NCBI RefSeq assembly: GCF_000621485.1
Contig: NZ_JHYF01000014.1
Span: forward strand, 62,001-126,000
Direction: 5' to 3'
Length of the DNA: 64,000 nucleotides
From: Alkaliphilus transvaalensis ATCC 700919
GTDB taxonomy: Bacteria > Bacillota > Clostridia > Peptostreptococcales > Natronincolaceae
This document shows positions 1 to 8,761 of the stretch, piece after piece (within the stretch, counting starts at the first letter, position 1; each line of letters opens with the position of its first letter). The notes under the pieces are model-generated. The model did not search any database and was not told where the DNA came from. It saw only the letters and a list, made by a program, of their open reading frames with translations. The position numbers and the translations under genes were made by a program.

Positions 1-1251
1 ATTTAACCCTAAACTGTCCATTGAAGATAATATAATGGCCAAAGGTATACGAAGAGCATTGAAGAAAATCCCCACAACAGAAGGAGGTACAGTTTTTCCC
101 ATTCCATTGAAGGCTCCACCTGTTGTAATCTCAACACACATAAATATTTGAGAATAACCTAATATGCGAAGGTAGTCTATCCCCATTCGTACCGCTTCTT
201 CTTCTGCTAGGAAGAGTCTAAATATTGCTTCTCCACCAAAAATCAATAATAGAGTGGCAAAAATTCCTACGCCTCCTGCTAAGGTAACTGCTTTATAATA
301 ACCCTTCTTAATACGATCCCACTTCTCAGCACCGTAATTTTGACCTGTAAAAGCACTAATTGCAGTAGAAAATCCTCCTGCGGTCATCCATGAAATAGCT
401 TCTACTTGACTTCCAATTCTTTGTACTGCAACTGGAATTGAACCCCAATCTGCCACAATTCTAGCTATAAACATTGCAAATACAGTAAATAATCCACTCT
501 GTACAGCTGGCGCTAACCCTAGTCTACTAATTTCTTTAACTTTCGTTTCTCCTGATAGCTTCAATAAATTGAGTCCTCTAAAGAGTTCTGGGTCTTTTCT
601 GATGGTGGAAATAAATATTAAAGATACCATCATTTGTGAAAAAACTGTTGCGATTGCCGCACCTTTAACCCCTAAGGCTGGAAAAGGTCCTATCCCTAAA
701 ATTAAAAGGGGGTCAAGGGTCATATTGATCAAAAGACCAATAACATTTATTTTAAAAGGTGTTTTACTATTTCCCGATCCATTGAGTATGGCTGTAAACA
801 CTGGATTAATAAAACCAAAAATCATTCCAAACCCTATAATGGATAAGTAACCTACTGCTTGACTTACTACATTTGAATCTTCAATTCCAAAAAATTGAAT
901 TAATGGATTCCTAAATAGCATTAGACTACCACCATAAAGTAATGCTAATAACACATTAATTTGTATAGCACTTTTTATATAACTTCTAGCTTCTTTAATA
1001 TCGTCTCTACCTACTGCCTGGGCAACACCCACTTCTGCACCTATTTTTGAAATAAAAATAAAAGCCATAGATAGCCATGTAAAGAAGCCAGCAGTACCAA
1101 CAGCAGCAACTGCATTACTTCCAAGTTTCCCAACCCAAAACATATCGGTTAAGTTATAGGCTGTTTGAACAAAGGAAGTTCCCATAATCGGCAGAGCAAG
1201 CTTTAAAAGTACATTTGAAATATTTCCTTCTGTTAAGTTCGTTTTAATCAT
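1..1251 (-). CDS. MATE family multidrug/cation antiporter (3' end outside window)
   Basis: I translated this by hand. It begins MIKTNLTEGNISN and runs 417 codons off the left edge with no stop, so the C-terminus is missing. Many hydrophobic segments alternate with short loops, and stretches such as LPIMGTSFVQTAYNLTDM, NPVFTAILNGSGNSKTP and TAISAFTGQNYGA are typical of MatE transporters, which export drugs or cations using a sodium or proton gradient. The start is supported by an AGAAAGAGGT ribosome site 6-7 bases upstream. It is transcribed away from the spore-coat genes and its substrate cannot be told. Confidence 0.93.
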   Translation of the reverse strand, partial: MIKTNLTEGNISNVLLKLALPIMGTSFVQTAYNLTDMFWVGKLGSNAVAAVGTAGFFTWLSMAFIFISKIGAEVGVAQAVGRDDIKEARSYIKSAIQINVLLALLYGGSLMLFRNPLIQFFGIEDSNVVSQAVGYLSIIGFGMIFGFINPVFTAILNGSGNSKTPFKINVIGLLINMTLDPLLILGIGPFPALGVKGAAIATVFSQMMVSLIFISTIRKDPELFRGLNLLKLSGETKVKEISRLGLAPAVQSGLFTVFAMFIARIVADWGSIPVAVQRIGSQVEAISWMTAGGFSTAISAFTGQNYGAEKWDRIKKGYYKAVTLAGGVGIFATLLLIFGGEAIFRLFLAEEEAVRMGIDYLRILGYSQIFMCVEITTGGAFNGMGKTVPPSVVGIFFNALRIPLAIILSSMDSLGLN

Positions 1252-1439
1252 GATGAGATACCTCTTTCTACTCTCGAAATATTTATTACCCTACTAATTA
1301 TACGGTTTTATAGTAGTACATTTCAATATAATTATTAGATTATTTTCTCATAATTTTTTTTATAGACTAGAACTTATAATTGGGGCATTTTTATTGGTAT
1401 CTTATTACTGATGTAGTGGTATTAACAGAAGAAATAAGC

Positions 1440-1478
1440 AATGGCGAAGGATTAAGTGCTTTAATATCCCTCGCCATC
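1440..1478 (-). terminator. Rho-independent-type hairpin after the CotF-like pair
   Basis: ATGGCGA at 1441-1447 pairs with TCGCCAT at 1471-1477, and the pairing continues inward (AGGGAT with ATCCT). It lies just past the stop of the 1494-1856 gene. Confidence 0.6.
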
Positions 1479-1493
1479 TATTTCAATTGAATA

Positions 1494-1856
1494 TTATTGT
1501 TGTAAAGGAAACTGAGATTGATATCCAGTAAAAATATCTACTAAATCTTGTATTTCTACTTTAGTAGCAATGTTAGCTTGATATTCTCCTAAGTTGAAAA
1601 GTTCATTAAAATATTGAGTATGGACTTGTTGTAAGCGATCTCTATTATTGATAACAATTTGACGTAACTGATCATCAATCATTTCATTGATTCCAATTTG
1701 ATAACTTACTAAGTTATGCTTTTCCATCAAAAGTATATCATTCAATTGATCTCTAACATTTATATTAGCATCCTTAACTTGGGGTAATTCATTTGAAACT
1801 GTCTTTCCTATTTTAGACACCCCTGCCTTTGATGTAATTAACTGCTCTGTATTCAT
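1494..1856 (-). CDS. CotF-like spore coat protein
   Basis: This 120-residue protein is predicted to be all helical. Its middle (about residues 35-105: DQLNDILLMEKHNLVSYQIG, then QIVINNRDRLQQVHTQYFNE) resembles the ferritin-like coat F domain of small spore-coat proteins. It has no signal peptide or membrane segment, which fits assembly on the forespore surface from the mother cell. Its ATG overlaps the stop of the upstream gene (TAATG), so the two are probably translationally coupled. The assignment rests on pattern and pairing, because coat proteins are weakly conserved. Confidence 0.6.
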   Translation of the reverse strand: MNTEQLITSKAGVSKIGKTVSNELPQVKDANINVRDQLNDILLMEKHNLVSYQIGINEMIDDQLRQIVINNRDRLQQVHTQYFNELFNLGEYQANIATKVEIQDLVDIFTGYQSQFPLQQ

Positions 1857-2104
1857 TAGTTCATCTGACCCCCTTGATTATTATTCCCCATATTCATACC
1901 ATTTTGCATGGTGTTAACTTGGTTAGCATAATTCAATAGATCCATATAATTTTGCTGATGTACTTTCGTTGTTTCCAGAAGCATTTGTTTTCTTTGGGGA
2001 TTTGTTTCTTGCTGAGCATACTGATAACTTTTTTTAAAACTTAACAATTCCCATGATAAAAAGTCCTTCAGATAGTTTAATTCCTTAGATGCAATATTTT
2101 TCAT
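1856..2104 (-). CDS. Small CotF-like spore coat protein
   Basis: The protein has 82 residues. A charged helical stretch (KELNYLKDFLSWELLSFKKS) is followed by a tail rich in Asn, Gln, Met and Gly (MQNGMNMGNNNQGGQMN). The pattern LxYLxDxLxWELLxxKK with a later QQ and H is common in small clostridial coat F-type proteins. An AGGAGG-type site precedes the ATG, and the stop overlaps the next gene's start, so this is the promoter-proximal gene of a two-gene unit. Function beyond coat structure is unknown. Confidence 0.55.
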   Translation of the reverse strand: MKNIASKELNYLKDFLSWELLSFKKSYQYAQQETNPQRKQMLLETTKVHQQNYMDLLNYANQVNTMQNGMNMGNNNQGGQMN

Positions 2105-2478
2105 TAATATCCTCCTTCATAACATACTTCTCAAGTAGTTTCTCCATTTTTTAAAATATATCTATCTATATTGTAATGGTATATTTTTCAATTTTATTAA
2201 GAAGGTATTATAGAAGCATCTTATTATGTATTTAATATTAAGTTTCTAGTTATAGTTTCTAGTTATATTCATCATTGGGTTTGAATTAAATACAGTTTCT
2301 AGTACTTAAATAACATTAAAATAATCCTTAGATTAATCTGTTACGCTAACTCAAAACTATGAATCTTTGGCGTTTAAAAACTAATATCATGTCTATTCTC
2401 TTTTATATGCGTTATTTCCCCGGAAATTTTTATATTCGACAACATTTTGACAAAACACTACTGATTACTAAAATTAAC
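2105..2478. other. AT-rich intergenic region with short direct repeats
   Basis: I see no coding sequence. AGTTTCTAGTTAT occurs in direct tandem at 2241-2253 and 2254-2266, and AGTTTCTAGT returns at 2293-2302. The promoter of the coat genes must lie in the left part, but I cannot place it with confidence. Confidence 0.4.
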
Positions 2479-2994
2479 TTACTTTTTTTCAAACTTAAAT
2501 CCTGTTAGTAAGATTAATCCCACTGATCCCTGAATTGCACTAACTATTATCCTTAAAATGTAGTTTGAGAACATTAATGTACTATCCTCATATCCTTCTA
2601 GGGAAATGAATTCTACTAGTGGATGGTAGTACATCCCATTACTGAATAAAGTGATCAAGAGAACAATGGTCTTTACGATAACTAGTATTCCAAGAAATGC
2701 ATTAAAAATCGGCCTATATTGTGATAATAGGATGGAATCTAGAATACTTAATTTCTTTGTGTCCTTATTAATACTAACCTCAATATAATAATAGACAATT
2801 AAGCCAACAAGAATAATTATTACCTGACCTATTAATACGCTTTCCATTGGGGAAGGATTAAATAAGTTATTTTCATTTAACCTATTTACAATTATGTATA
2901 ATGTACCTTCTGTGATCAAATTAAAAGAACTAATGATAACAGAATAGACTATTGCCAACTTGAAACCTAGCTTTACTATCATTTTAGATGACAT
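2479..2994 (-). CDS. Four-TM membrane protein of unknown function
   Basis: I start this at MSSKMIVKLG because AGGAGGGGATGTC directly precedes that ATG; an in-frame codon 14 residues upstream has no such site. The 171-residue product has about four hydrophobic segments (FKLAIVYSVIISSFNLI, VLIGQVIIILVGLIVYYYI, FLGILVIVKTIVLLITLF, ILRIIVSAIQGSVGLILL), a short charged cytoplasmic loop and a basic C-terminus (KFEKK). I do not recognise a family. It appears to be monocistronic. Confidence 0.6.
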   Translation of the reverse strand: MSSKMIVKLGFKLAIVYSVIISSFNLITEGTLYIIVNRLNENNLFNPSPMESVLIGQVIIILVGLIVYYYIEVSINKDTKKLSILDSILLSQYRPIFNAFLGILVIVKTIVLLITLFSNGMYYHPLVEFISLEGYEDSTLMFSNYILRIIVSAIQGSVGLILLTGFKFEKK

Positions 2995-3108
2995 GACATC
3001 CCCTCCTAACCATTTAATAAACCACACTATAGTCACTATATCTAATATATGCAGCTATTAAATACTACGTACCATAATACTTGATTTGAAACGTAATAGA
3101 ATTGAAAA

Positions 3109-3131
3109 AAGAGGATATATTCTATCCTCTT
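3109..3131 (-). terminator. Intrinsic terminator of the lemA-TPM operon
   Basis: On the minus strand AAGAGGATA pairs with TATCCTCTT (loop of 5), and a run of T follows directly. Confidence 0.75.
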
Positions 3132-3152
3132 AAATTATCATATTTATATAGT

Positions 3153-3211
3153 TGAGGAAATTGCATAAAAGAAATATAAATTTAGATTTATGGGATGCTG
3201 CAATTTCCTCA
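3153..3211 (-). repeat. Long inverted repeat downstream of the TPM gene
   Basis: TGAGGAAATTGCA (3153-3165) and TGCAATTTCCTCA (3199-3211) are perfect 13-bp inverted repeats with a 33-base loop. They may protect the mRNA 3' end ahead of the terminator at 3109-3131. Confidence 0.55.
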
Positions 3212-3239
3212 GTTATTTTATGAAAGAGCTATCTTTTGA

Positions 3240-3995
3240 TTAAAACCTGCGGGAACTGCCACCCCCTCCTCCACTTCCGCCTCTACCTGATGGTCTAATT
3301 CCTCTTCCTGAAGAGCGATTTCCTCTACTGGCCATTCTGATGAACATATAGGTGAAGGCCCCTCCTGTGAACTTAAAATCTAAAATGATAAGAGGAACAA
3401 TTAGTAGCAGACCAATTACCACAAAGATAGGTGATATTGTGGCTTTAGCTAAAGGATTTAGTTGGTCGTTGTTAATACCGTATTCTAGATAAATCTCATT
3501 AACAAGAGCGTTAAATCCCTCCATAATTCCTTTACTATAGTCTCCATTTTGAAAGTAAGGTATCATATAATTATCTTGAATTCGTCCTGTTTTTCCATCT
3601 GGCAAAGCTCCTTCTAAGCCAAAACCTACTTCGATTCGTGATTGTCTTCCTCCAATATCCAAAAATATTAATAGTCCATTATCATCTTGTTGGTTCCCTA
3701 TTTCCCACTCTCTAAATAAACCCAAAGAATATTCTTCTAACGATTGATTTTCAATATTTTCTACTGTTACAACGACAACTTGTGCGGTTGTAGCTCTCTC
3801 TAAATCTGTCGCAATAGATATAATATGCTGTTTTACAGAAGTACTTAAAACGTGGGCATAGTCATTTACGTAAAACTCCCTAGTAGGAGATGGATAACTT
3901 GTAGCCCATGTCTGTATACTTAATAACCCCAATAATAGTAATGTTAATACTAACCCACAAAAGGTCCTTCTTGATCTAATTACCAAATAGACCAC
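3240..3995 (-). CDS. TPM-domain (YgcG-type) membrane-anchored protein
   Basis: The N-terminus has a signal-like hydrophobic segment (LVLTLLLLGLLSIQTWA). A TPM domain follows at about residues 35-165: FYVNDYAHVLS at its start, then AQVVVVTVENI and LLIFLDIGGRQSRIEVGFGL. A second membrane segment comes near residue 190 and the tail is rich in Gly, Ser and Arg, ending GGSGGGGGSSRRF. TPM proteins act outside the membrane, some as phosphatases or in protein repair. The GTG start overlaps lemA by 20 bp; a TTG three codons further in is an alternative. Pairing with LemA is a known arrangement, but the joint role is unclear. Confidence 0.85.
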   Translation of the reverse strand: MVYLVIRSRRTFCGLVLTLLLLGLLSIQTWATSYPSPTREFYVNDYAHVLSTSVKQHIISIATDLERATTAQVVVVTVENIENQSLEEYSLGLFREWEIGNQQDDNGLLIFLDIGGRQSRIEVGFGLEGALPDGKTGRIQDNYMIPYFQNGDYSKGIMEGFNALVNEIYLEYGINNDQLNPLAKATISPIFVVIGLLLIVPLIILDFKFTGGAFTYMFIRMASRGNRSSGRGIRPSGRGGSGGGGGSSRRF

Positions 3996-4551
3996 CTACA
4001 TTCGGTACTTGTCGAGCTTCATCTGATGCTTCAAAATAATCCACCTTTTCAAATCCAAACATACCAGCGTAGATTACTGTAGGAAATTTACGAATTTTTG
4101 TATTATAAATTCTCGCTGATTCATTATAGTCCCTTCGTGCTGTAGCAATTCTATTTTCTGTGCCAGCTAACTCATCTTGTAACTGGATAAAGTTTTGGTT
4201 TGCTTTGAGGTTTGGATAATTTTCTGCAATGGCAATCAATCTAGACAAGGCTCCACCCAATGCGGCATCTGCCTCTGCTTGCTCTGAGATGTTTCCTGCC
4301 CCAGCTAACTTTGCCCTTGCTTCTGCTATATCTGTAAATATTTCTTCTTCATGGGAAGCATATCGCTTTACTGTTTCTACAAGATTAGGGATAAGGTCGT
4401 TTCTACGCTGTAATTGATTGTCTATTTGACTTAAGGCTATATCGACAACTTCCCGTTTCTCTACTAGACCATTGTAACTACCAACTACACTAACTACTAG
4501 TAACAGTAGGATGATTCCTACAACAATTAAAACTTTTATGGATGTTTTCAT
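3976..4551 (-). CDS. lemA: LemA family protein
   Basis: The 191-residue protein has an N-terminal membrane anchor (VLIVVGIILLLLVVSVVGSYN), then the LemA helical bundle with the characteristic QIDNQLQRRNDLIPNLVETV near residues 42-61, YPNLKANQNFIQLQDEL and ARRDYNESARIYN. LemA proteins are membrane-bound with an extracellular helical domain of unknown function. An AGGAGGGG site precedes the ATG. It is first in a two-gene operon with the TPM gene. Confidence 0.92.
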   Translation of the reverse strand: MKTSIKVLIVVGIILLLLVVSVVGSYNGLVEKREVVDIALSQIDNQLQRRNDLIPNLVETVKRYASHEEEIFTDIAEARAKLAGAGNISEQAEADAALGGALSRLIAIAENYPNLKANQNFIQLQDELAGTENRIATARRDYNESARIYNTKIRKFPTVIYAGMFGFEKVDYFEASDEARQVPNVGGLFGN

Positions 4552-4637
4552 TTAACCCCTCCTATCTACTTTTATGACTCACTCTATACTATATGCTTCC
4601 ATCTTTAAACAAAGTATTTCTTTAGAGATAAAAAAGC

Positions 4638-4670
4638 CTAGAAACAACGAAATAACGCTTCGGTTTCTAG
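4638..4670. terminator. Bidirectional terminator hairpin
   Basis: CTAGAAAC (4638-4645) pairs with GTTTCTAG (4663-4670). T-rich tracts follow on both strands. It lies between lemA and the downstream end of the aldolase gene, where it would stop aldolase transcription. Confidence 0.7.
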
Positions 4671-4725
4671 ACTTTTCTTTTTTTGTCATTAAAAATTAAA
4701 TCATTAAATGTTCTTTAGATCTTCT

Positions 4726-5772
4726 TTAGATTTTCTTTAGGTCTTCTATAAATGCTTCCACAGCTGTTTCTTTTGTTGCCCATGAGGTGACTAGTCTTAT
4801 GACGGAGGTTTCTTCATCTATCTTGCTCCACACATAGAAGGCGTAATTCTCTTTTAATTTTTCTATAGTCTTGTTGGGCAGTATTGGAAAGATCTGATTA
4901 GATTGGGGTGGGGTTAGTAATTGGTATCCCAGTTCTATTATATTTTCGCTAAGTTTCAATGCCATTTGATTTGCATGGTTCCCCAGTTGAAAAAATAGGT
5001 CTTCTTTAAATAATTCTAAAAACTGGATTCCAAGTAATCTACCTTTGGCTAACAATGCCCCTTTTTGTTTCATGTTAAATCTGAAGTTGGTTTTTAACGC
5101 TTCATTGCTAATGACGATTGCTTCTCCAATCAATGCACCGTTTTTTGTTCCTCCTATATAAAAGACATCTACTAGCTTTACAATTTCTGCTAAAGTTAGA
5201 TCATTTTCAGATGAACAAAGAGCAGAGCCTAAACGTGCTCCGTCTAAAAATAGTAAAAGATCATTTTCTCGGCAGAACTGATGTAGGTCTTTTAGTTCTT
5301 GTTTCTTGTAGATGGTCCCTACTTCTGTTGTGTTGGAGATATACACCATTCTTGGTTTTACCATATGTTCATCAGTATGTAGGTCTAGCAGGTTTTTAAT
5401 TTTCTTTGGGGATAGTTTTCCATCCTTTACATCTATGGTGTTTACCTTATGACCAGTGGCTTCAATTGCACCTGTTTCATGGGTACTGATGTGACCTGTA
5501 TCGGCAGCAATCACCGATTCATAGGGTCTTAATATTGATGATATAACAATTAGATTAGCCTGTGTGCCACCTGATACAAAGTGAATATCTACATTGGGGT
5601 CTTGTAGCTTTTCTTTTATAGTTTCTATAGCTGCATGACAGTATTGGTCTTCTCCATATCCATCTTGCTGCTCTAGGTTACTGGCCACCAAGGCCTGTAA
5701 AATATTAGGGTGGGCGCCTTCACTATAGTCGTTTTTGAAGCTGTAGGTGACTTTTTTATTTTCTTGTTGCAT
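4726..5772 (-). CDS. Threonine aldolase-type PLP enzyme (beta-eliminating lyase family)
   Basis: This 348-residue fold-type I PLP enzyme is close to low-specificity L-threonine aldolases, which cleave threonine or allo-threonine to glycine and acetaldehyde. Family landmarks are SEGAHPNIL near residue 17, FVSGGTQANL at 65-74 (cofactor phosphate), HISTHETGAIEATGHKV at 94-110, the DGARLGSAL aspartate loop at 177-185, and the Schiff-base Lys210 in YIGGTKNG. AAGGAGAG precedes the ATG. It is probably monocistronic. Substrate preference cannot be read from sequence. Confidence 0.88.
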   Translation of the reverse strand: MQQENKKVTYSFKNDYSEGAHPNILQALVASNLEQQDGYGEDQYCHAAIETIKEKLQDPNVDIHFVSGGTQANLIVISSILRPYESVIAADTGHISTHETGAIEATGHKVNTIDVKDGKLSPKKIKNLLDLHTDEHMVKPRMVYISNTTEVGTIYKKQELKDLHQFCRENDLLLFLDGARLGSALCSSENDLTLAEIVKLVDVFYIGGTKNGALIGEAIVISNEALKTNFRFNMKQKGALLAKGRLLGIQFLELFKEDLFFQLGNHANQMALKLSENIIELGYQLLTPPQSNQIFPILPNKTIEKLKENYAFYVWSKIDEETSVIRLVTSWATKETAVEAFIEDLKKI

Positions 5773-6098
5773 GGCATTCTCTCCTTATTGATTAGGTTTT
5801 ATATAAATTTTTGTCAGGTCTACCTTATATCTAACAACATCATACCGTTTCCTTTCATACTCTCTATATGTCCATTAACTAGTTTCTCTCTTAGATCAAA
5901 CACTTTTATTATTGACACTACTTTAATGGCCTTTTTAATTTAATTGCCAAAACCCTTTCCTTCAAAACCCAAATTATTTAAAACTATTTAGAACTGAGTT
6001 TCTGATATATTATTATAATAATTATAGCACACTATGTAGTTTTTTCTCATTAATCCTATTGTTTTAGTGCTTTAATCTATATTTTACTATATAAAAAA
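5773..6098. other. Intergenic region upstream of the aldolase gene
   Basis: AT-rich sequence with no convincing ORF. It must contain the aldolase promoter on the minus strand, but no clear -35/-10 pair stood out. Confidence 0.35.
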
Positions 6099-6121
6099 GA
6101 ACTGAGTACTTAGCCCAGTCC
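6099..6121 (-). terminator. Terminator downstream of the ykuD 3' half
   Basis: On the minus strand GGACTGGG pairs with CTCAGTTC (two G-T pairs), followed by TTTTTT. Confidence 0.6.
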
Positions 6122-6154
6122 TTTCTAATTTATAACTATTAATCTACTTTTGTT

Positions 6155-6277
6155 CTAGTAAATTCCTCTGTTTAATCCATCTCTAATGGCAGAAAGAACC
6201 TTGTTAGCTCGAACTGTAGCTCCTGTAAATGTATCGATGTTATCAATAAATTCACCTGGTGTGTAAAGATCAAATAG
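6155..6277 (-). pseudogene. Remnant of an FMN-binding-domain C-terminus
   Basis: Directly after the ykuD stop, and in the same frame, 40 codons read on to TAG. They contain IDTFTGATVRANKVLSAIR, which matches the TGAT flavin-attachment motif and the following helix of FMN_bind domains. There is no start codon of its own. It is either the relic of a neighbouring gene fused by deletion or a C-terminal extension cut off by a TAG. Confidence 0.4.
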
Positions 6278-6691
6278 CTACTCCATAATCGTAATTCCTA
6301 ATGCCTTTAGTGTTTCATGGGTAATAGTAGGGTTTTTAGGCAAACCATTATCTTTTTGAAACTGATATAACGCATTTTCCATCATGGGCCCGTACTTACC
6401 ATCAAAGTACTCTACATTGTAATAGCCTAATGCTTTAAGCCTTCTTTGAACTTCTAACACATCTGCCCCAAAGTCTCCAGGTTTTATTACATTTAATCCG
6501 TACCCAAAGGGGCCAAAGACACCATTTATGATTGCCACAGGTGTACCATGCTTTACATATTTATACAAGTCCTCTACATCTTCGTTTCTCATCCGTATAC
6601 AACCTGCTGAAGCATCAAAACCAATAGAGTTTGGTTTGTTTGTTCCGTGTATTCCGTAGGTACCCCACCCCGCGTTGATTTTGGTACTCAT
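6278..6691 (-). pseudogene. ykuD: 3' half of L,D-transpeptidase gene ykuD, cut off by the element
   Basis: Codons from [15 protein letters not shown] onward belong to a YkuD catalytic domain. The His of HGTNKP and the Cys/Arg of [16 protein letters not shown] are intact. A peptidoglycan-binding domain of about 60 residues follows ([20 protein letters not shown], then [17 protein letters not shown]). The first nine residues, MSTKINAGW, are element sequence; their ATG overlaps the recombinase stop (TAATG). The missing 5' half is at 39,750-40,111. The fragment lacks the membrane anchor and the first half of the catalytic fold, so it is probably inactive as it stands. Confidence 0.9.
6660..6682. 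other. Left attachment junction of the element
   Basis: On the plus strand the chromosomal half GTACCC (6660-6665) meets the core CA (6666-6667) and the element half CCCCGCGTTGATTTT (6668-6682). With the right junction at 39,747-39,748 this rebuilds attB as GTACCC-CA-GGGTAC, a perfect inverted repeat around a 2-bp core. It also rebuilds attP as AAAAGCTACGCAGAC-CA-CCCCGCGTTGATTTT, whose 15-base arms match at 10 positions. Such symmetry is typical of large serine recombinase sites. Confidence 0.85.
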
Positions 6692-8262
6692 TAAAACGGC
6701 TTTTTAAATTTATAGTGTATTACGATCTTCTGTTCTTCAAATATTTCTATTTTATCAACCAATTTTGCTATGATTGCTTTACTTATATTATCGAAGCTAG
6801 CAATATCCTGCACCAGTGTAATTAGCCTATCTGTTTCACTGTTATGCTGTGCTAATTCTTTTCTAGTTACATCAAGATTGTTTAGGCGCTTATTGAGCTG
6901 CTCTCGCTCTTTATTATAATCCTGAGTAAGATCAATGAAATCCAGTTCTGATATAATACCCTTTAGTTTATCTTCATAGAGGTTTTTAATAACCCTTTTT
7001 ATTTCAGTAAGTCGATTATTGATTTGAGCTATATCATCCTCTAGCTTATTACCCTTAGTGTTGTTGCTCTTATCCTGTGCTATCTTAAGTAACTTCTCTT
7101 TGTCAATAGCATACTTAGATATTTGTTTCAGTTCATCTAGTACATGTTTTTCTAGTCCTTCCTCTAAAAATGAATGTCTAGAGCACTTTTTAAATCTCTT
7201 GTACTTTGAACATATGCAATAGCTGGTACCCTTGGCTGTCTTGGTAAAGGTCATTCTTTCTCCACAATCCCCACAAAATATTAAACCAGACAACATGTGC
7301 TTTGATTTTTCTGTGGAGTACTCATTACTAACCTTTTTATTAATCATCTGCTGTACCAATTCAAACTTTTCTGCAGGAATAATTGGTTCGTGGGTGCCTT
7401 TAACCGTTATCCAATTATTCTTAGATATTGCCTTTAACTTCTTTACCTTATAGTTGATCTTTTTAGATCTGTTTTGAGTCAAGTTTCCTGCATAGGTAGG
7501 ATTGGTTAGTATCCTCTTTATTGTTTCATGGGTCCAAAGGCCAAGCTTTGATTTTGGGTTCTTATACTTTGTTTTCTGAGCCTTATAAGCAGCTGGGGAT
7601 AGTATCCCTTCATCATTAAATACATGGCAGATATGTGAGTACCCGTGGCCCTGTAGATACATTTCAAAGACTCTTACAATAATCGGTGCTACCTCTTTAT
7701 CAATGATTAATTTACTTTTATCCTGTGGGTCCTTTGCATATCCATATGGAGCGAACGCACCAATAAATTCTCCATTGTTCCTTTTAGCATCCATAACTGA
7801 TCGCACTTTTTTAGATATATCCTTTGCATACATATCATTAATAACCGACCTGAAGGGACTCATATCATTGTTACTTGATTCGTTAAAGGTGTCAATTCCA
7901 TCATTTACTGCGATATACCTTACATTGTGCTCTGGAAAGTACCTTTCTAAGTAATGTCCTGTACCAATGTAATCTCTTCCTAATCTAGATAGGTCCTTTG
8001 TTATTACCATGTTGATTCTCTTACTTTCAATATCTTCAATTAACCGCTGAAAGCTAGGTCTATCAAAATTTGTCCCTGAATAGCCATCATCACAATAGAC
8101 CTCTACTAAATTCCAACCATTCTCTATTACATACCTTGTAAGGTAATCCTTTTGATTTTTTATACTCTCAGACTCAGTTGCATCAAGGTCCTCTCTAGAT
8201 AATCTAACATAAACCCCTACATTAAAAATCCTATTATCATAGCCATCTATTAAACCTAACAA
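6691..8262 (-). CDS. Large serine recombinase (integrase/excisionase of the element)
   Basis: The 523-residue protein has a resolvase catalytic domain at about residues 15-160. The nucleophile is Ser in [11 protein letters not shown], with [30 protein letters not shown] and the conserved [10 protein letters not shown] region. A recombinase domain follows ([29 protein letters not shown]), then a zinc ribbon (CGDCGERM and later [10 protein letters not shown]) and a coiled coil near 400-460. It would cut at the CA core of the sites on either side of the element. The TTG start has GGGGG seven bases upstream. The stop overlaps the ATG of the ykuD fragment. Confidence 0.96.
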   Translation of the reverse strand: MLGLIDGYDNRIFNVGVYVRLSREDLDATESESIKNQKDYLTRYVIENGWNLVEVYCDDGYSGTNFDRPSFQRLIEDIESKRINMVITKDLSRLGRDYIGTGHYLERYFPEHNVRYIAVNDGIDTFNESSNNDMSPFRSVINDMYAKDISKKVRSVMDAKRNNGEFIGAFAPYGYAKDPQDKSKLIIDKEVAPIIVRVFEMYLQGHGYSHICHVFNDEGILSPAAYKAQKTKYKNPKSKLGLWTHETIKRILTNPTYAGNLTQNRSKKINYKVKKLKAISKNNWITVKGTHEPIIPAEKFELVQQMINKKVSNEYSTEKSKHMLSGLIFCGDCGERMTFTKTAKGTSYCICSKYKRFKKCSRHSFLEEGLEKHVLDELKQISKYAIDKEKLLKIAQDKSNNTKGNKLEDDIAQINNRLTEIKRVIKNLYEDKLKGIISELDFIDLTQDYNKEREQLNKRLNNLDVTRKELAQHNSETDRLITLVQDIASFDNISKAIIAKLVDKIEIFEEQKIVIHYKFKKPF

Positions 8263-8299
8263 CTTATAACCCCCTTATCCTTGTCCGTTTAATAGATAA

Positions 8300-8340
8300 C
8301 TACCTGTCGTATACCACAATTATAAAGTAATGACAGGTAG
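8300..8340. repeat. Inverted repeat upstream of the recombinase gene
   Basis: CTACCTGTC (8300-8308) and GACAGGTAG (8332-8340) are perfect 9-bp inverted repeats, 23 bases apart, within 40 bp of the recombinase start. This could be an operator or an RNA hairpin. There is no T-run, so a simple terminator is unlikely. Confidence 0.45.
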
Positions 8341-8360
8341 TTTCAAAGTAATTAACCTCG

Positions 8361-8507
8361 CTAATTAATGGTAATCTTTACGATTTCCTCTAGTATCTCT
8401 TGTAGGGTTTTCCCATTATCACTATATATAGAAATAATCTCTATCCCTTCTTTATCTTTTGTGGAGATGTTGCTTTCACCCAAAGGTGCATTGCTTTGTT
8501 TGCTCAT
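8361..8507 (-). CDS. Small protein (48 aa) upstream of the recombinase
   Basis: ATG at 8507 follows AGGTGGGG by five bases. The product starts MSKQSNAPLGESN and ends LEEIVKITIN. It is acidic, with an amphipathic C-terminal helix and no known domain. Position and strand put it in the same transcript as the recombinase. Small ORFs here in similar elements sometimes act in excision control, but nothing in this sequence proves that. Confidence 0.45.
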   Translation of the reverse strand: MSKQSNAPLGESNISTKDKEGIEIISIYSDNGKTLQEILEEIVKITIN

Positions 8508-8580
8508 TGTATCCCCACCTAAACATTACTAATATTAACTTATGCATGGGTAGTATTAGAAATTACTATATAGCTTATAT

Positions 8581-8716
8581 GAACGTAATCTCAGATAATA
8601 AAACTATATCTAATCAATTATAATATCGTAATTATCGTCACTACCGTCATGAAAAGCTCTATAATGCTGGGTCAAGACCACAACTTATCGTAACCTTATA
8701 GTCATTCTACGTCACT
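8581..8716. repeat. Cluster of CGT(A/C)A motifs, possible replication origin
   Basis: About six copies of the short motif CGTAA/CGTCA lie within 136 non-coding bases: near 8584, 8627, 8636, 8645, 8689 and 8710. They sit directly downstream of the helicase and primase-polymerase genes. Clustering next to a replication module suggests iterons, but the units are short and not evenly spaced. Confidence 0.25.
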
Positions 8717-8761
8717 GGTTAATAGCTTGATTTAAAGCTTTACTGCAATCTGTGTAGATAA

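Noticed and set aside
569-850. Plus-strand reading frame opposite the MATE gene
   Set aside because: It is the mirror of a strongly conserved minus-strand transporter and has no ribosome site or family signal.
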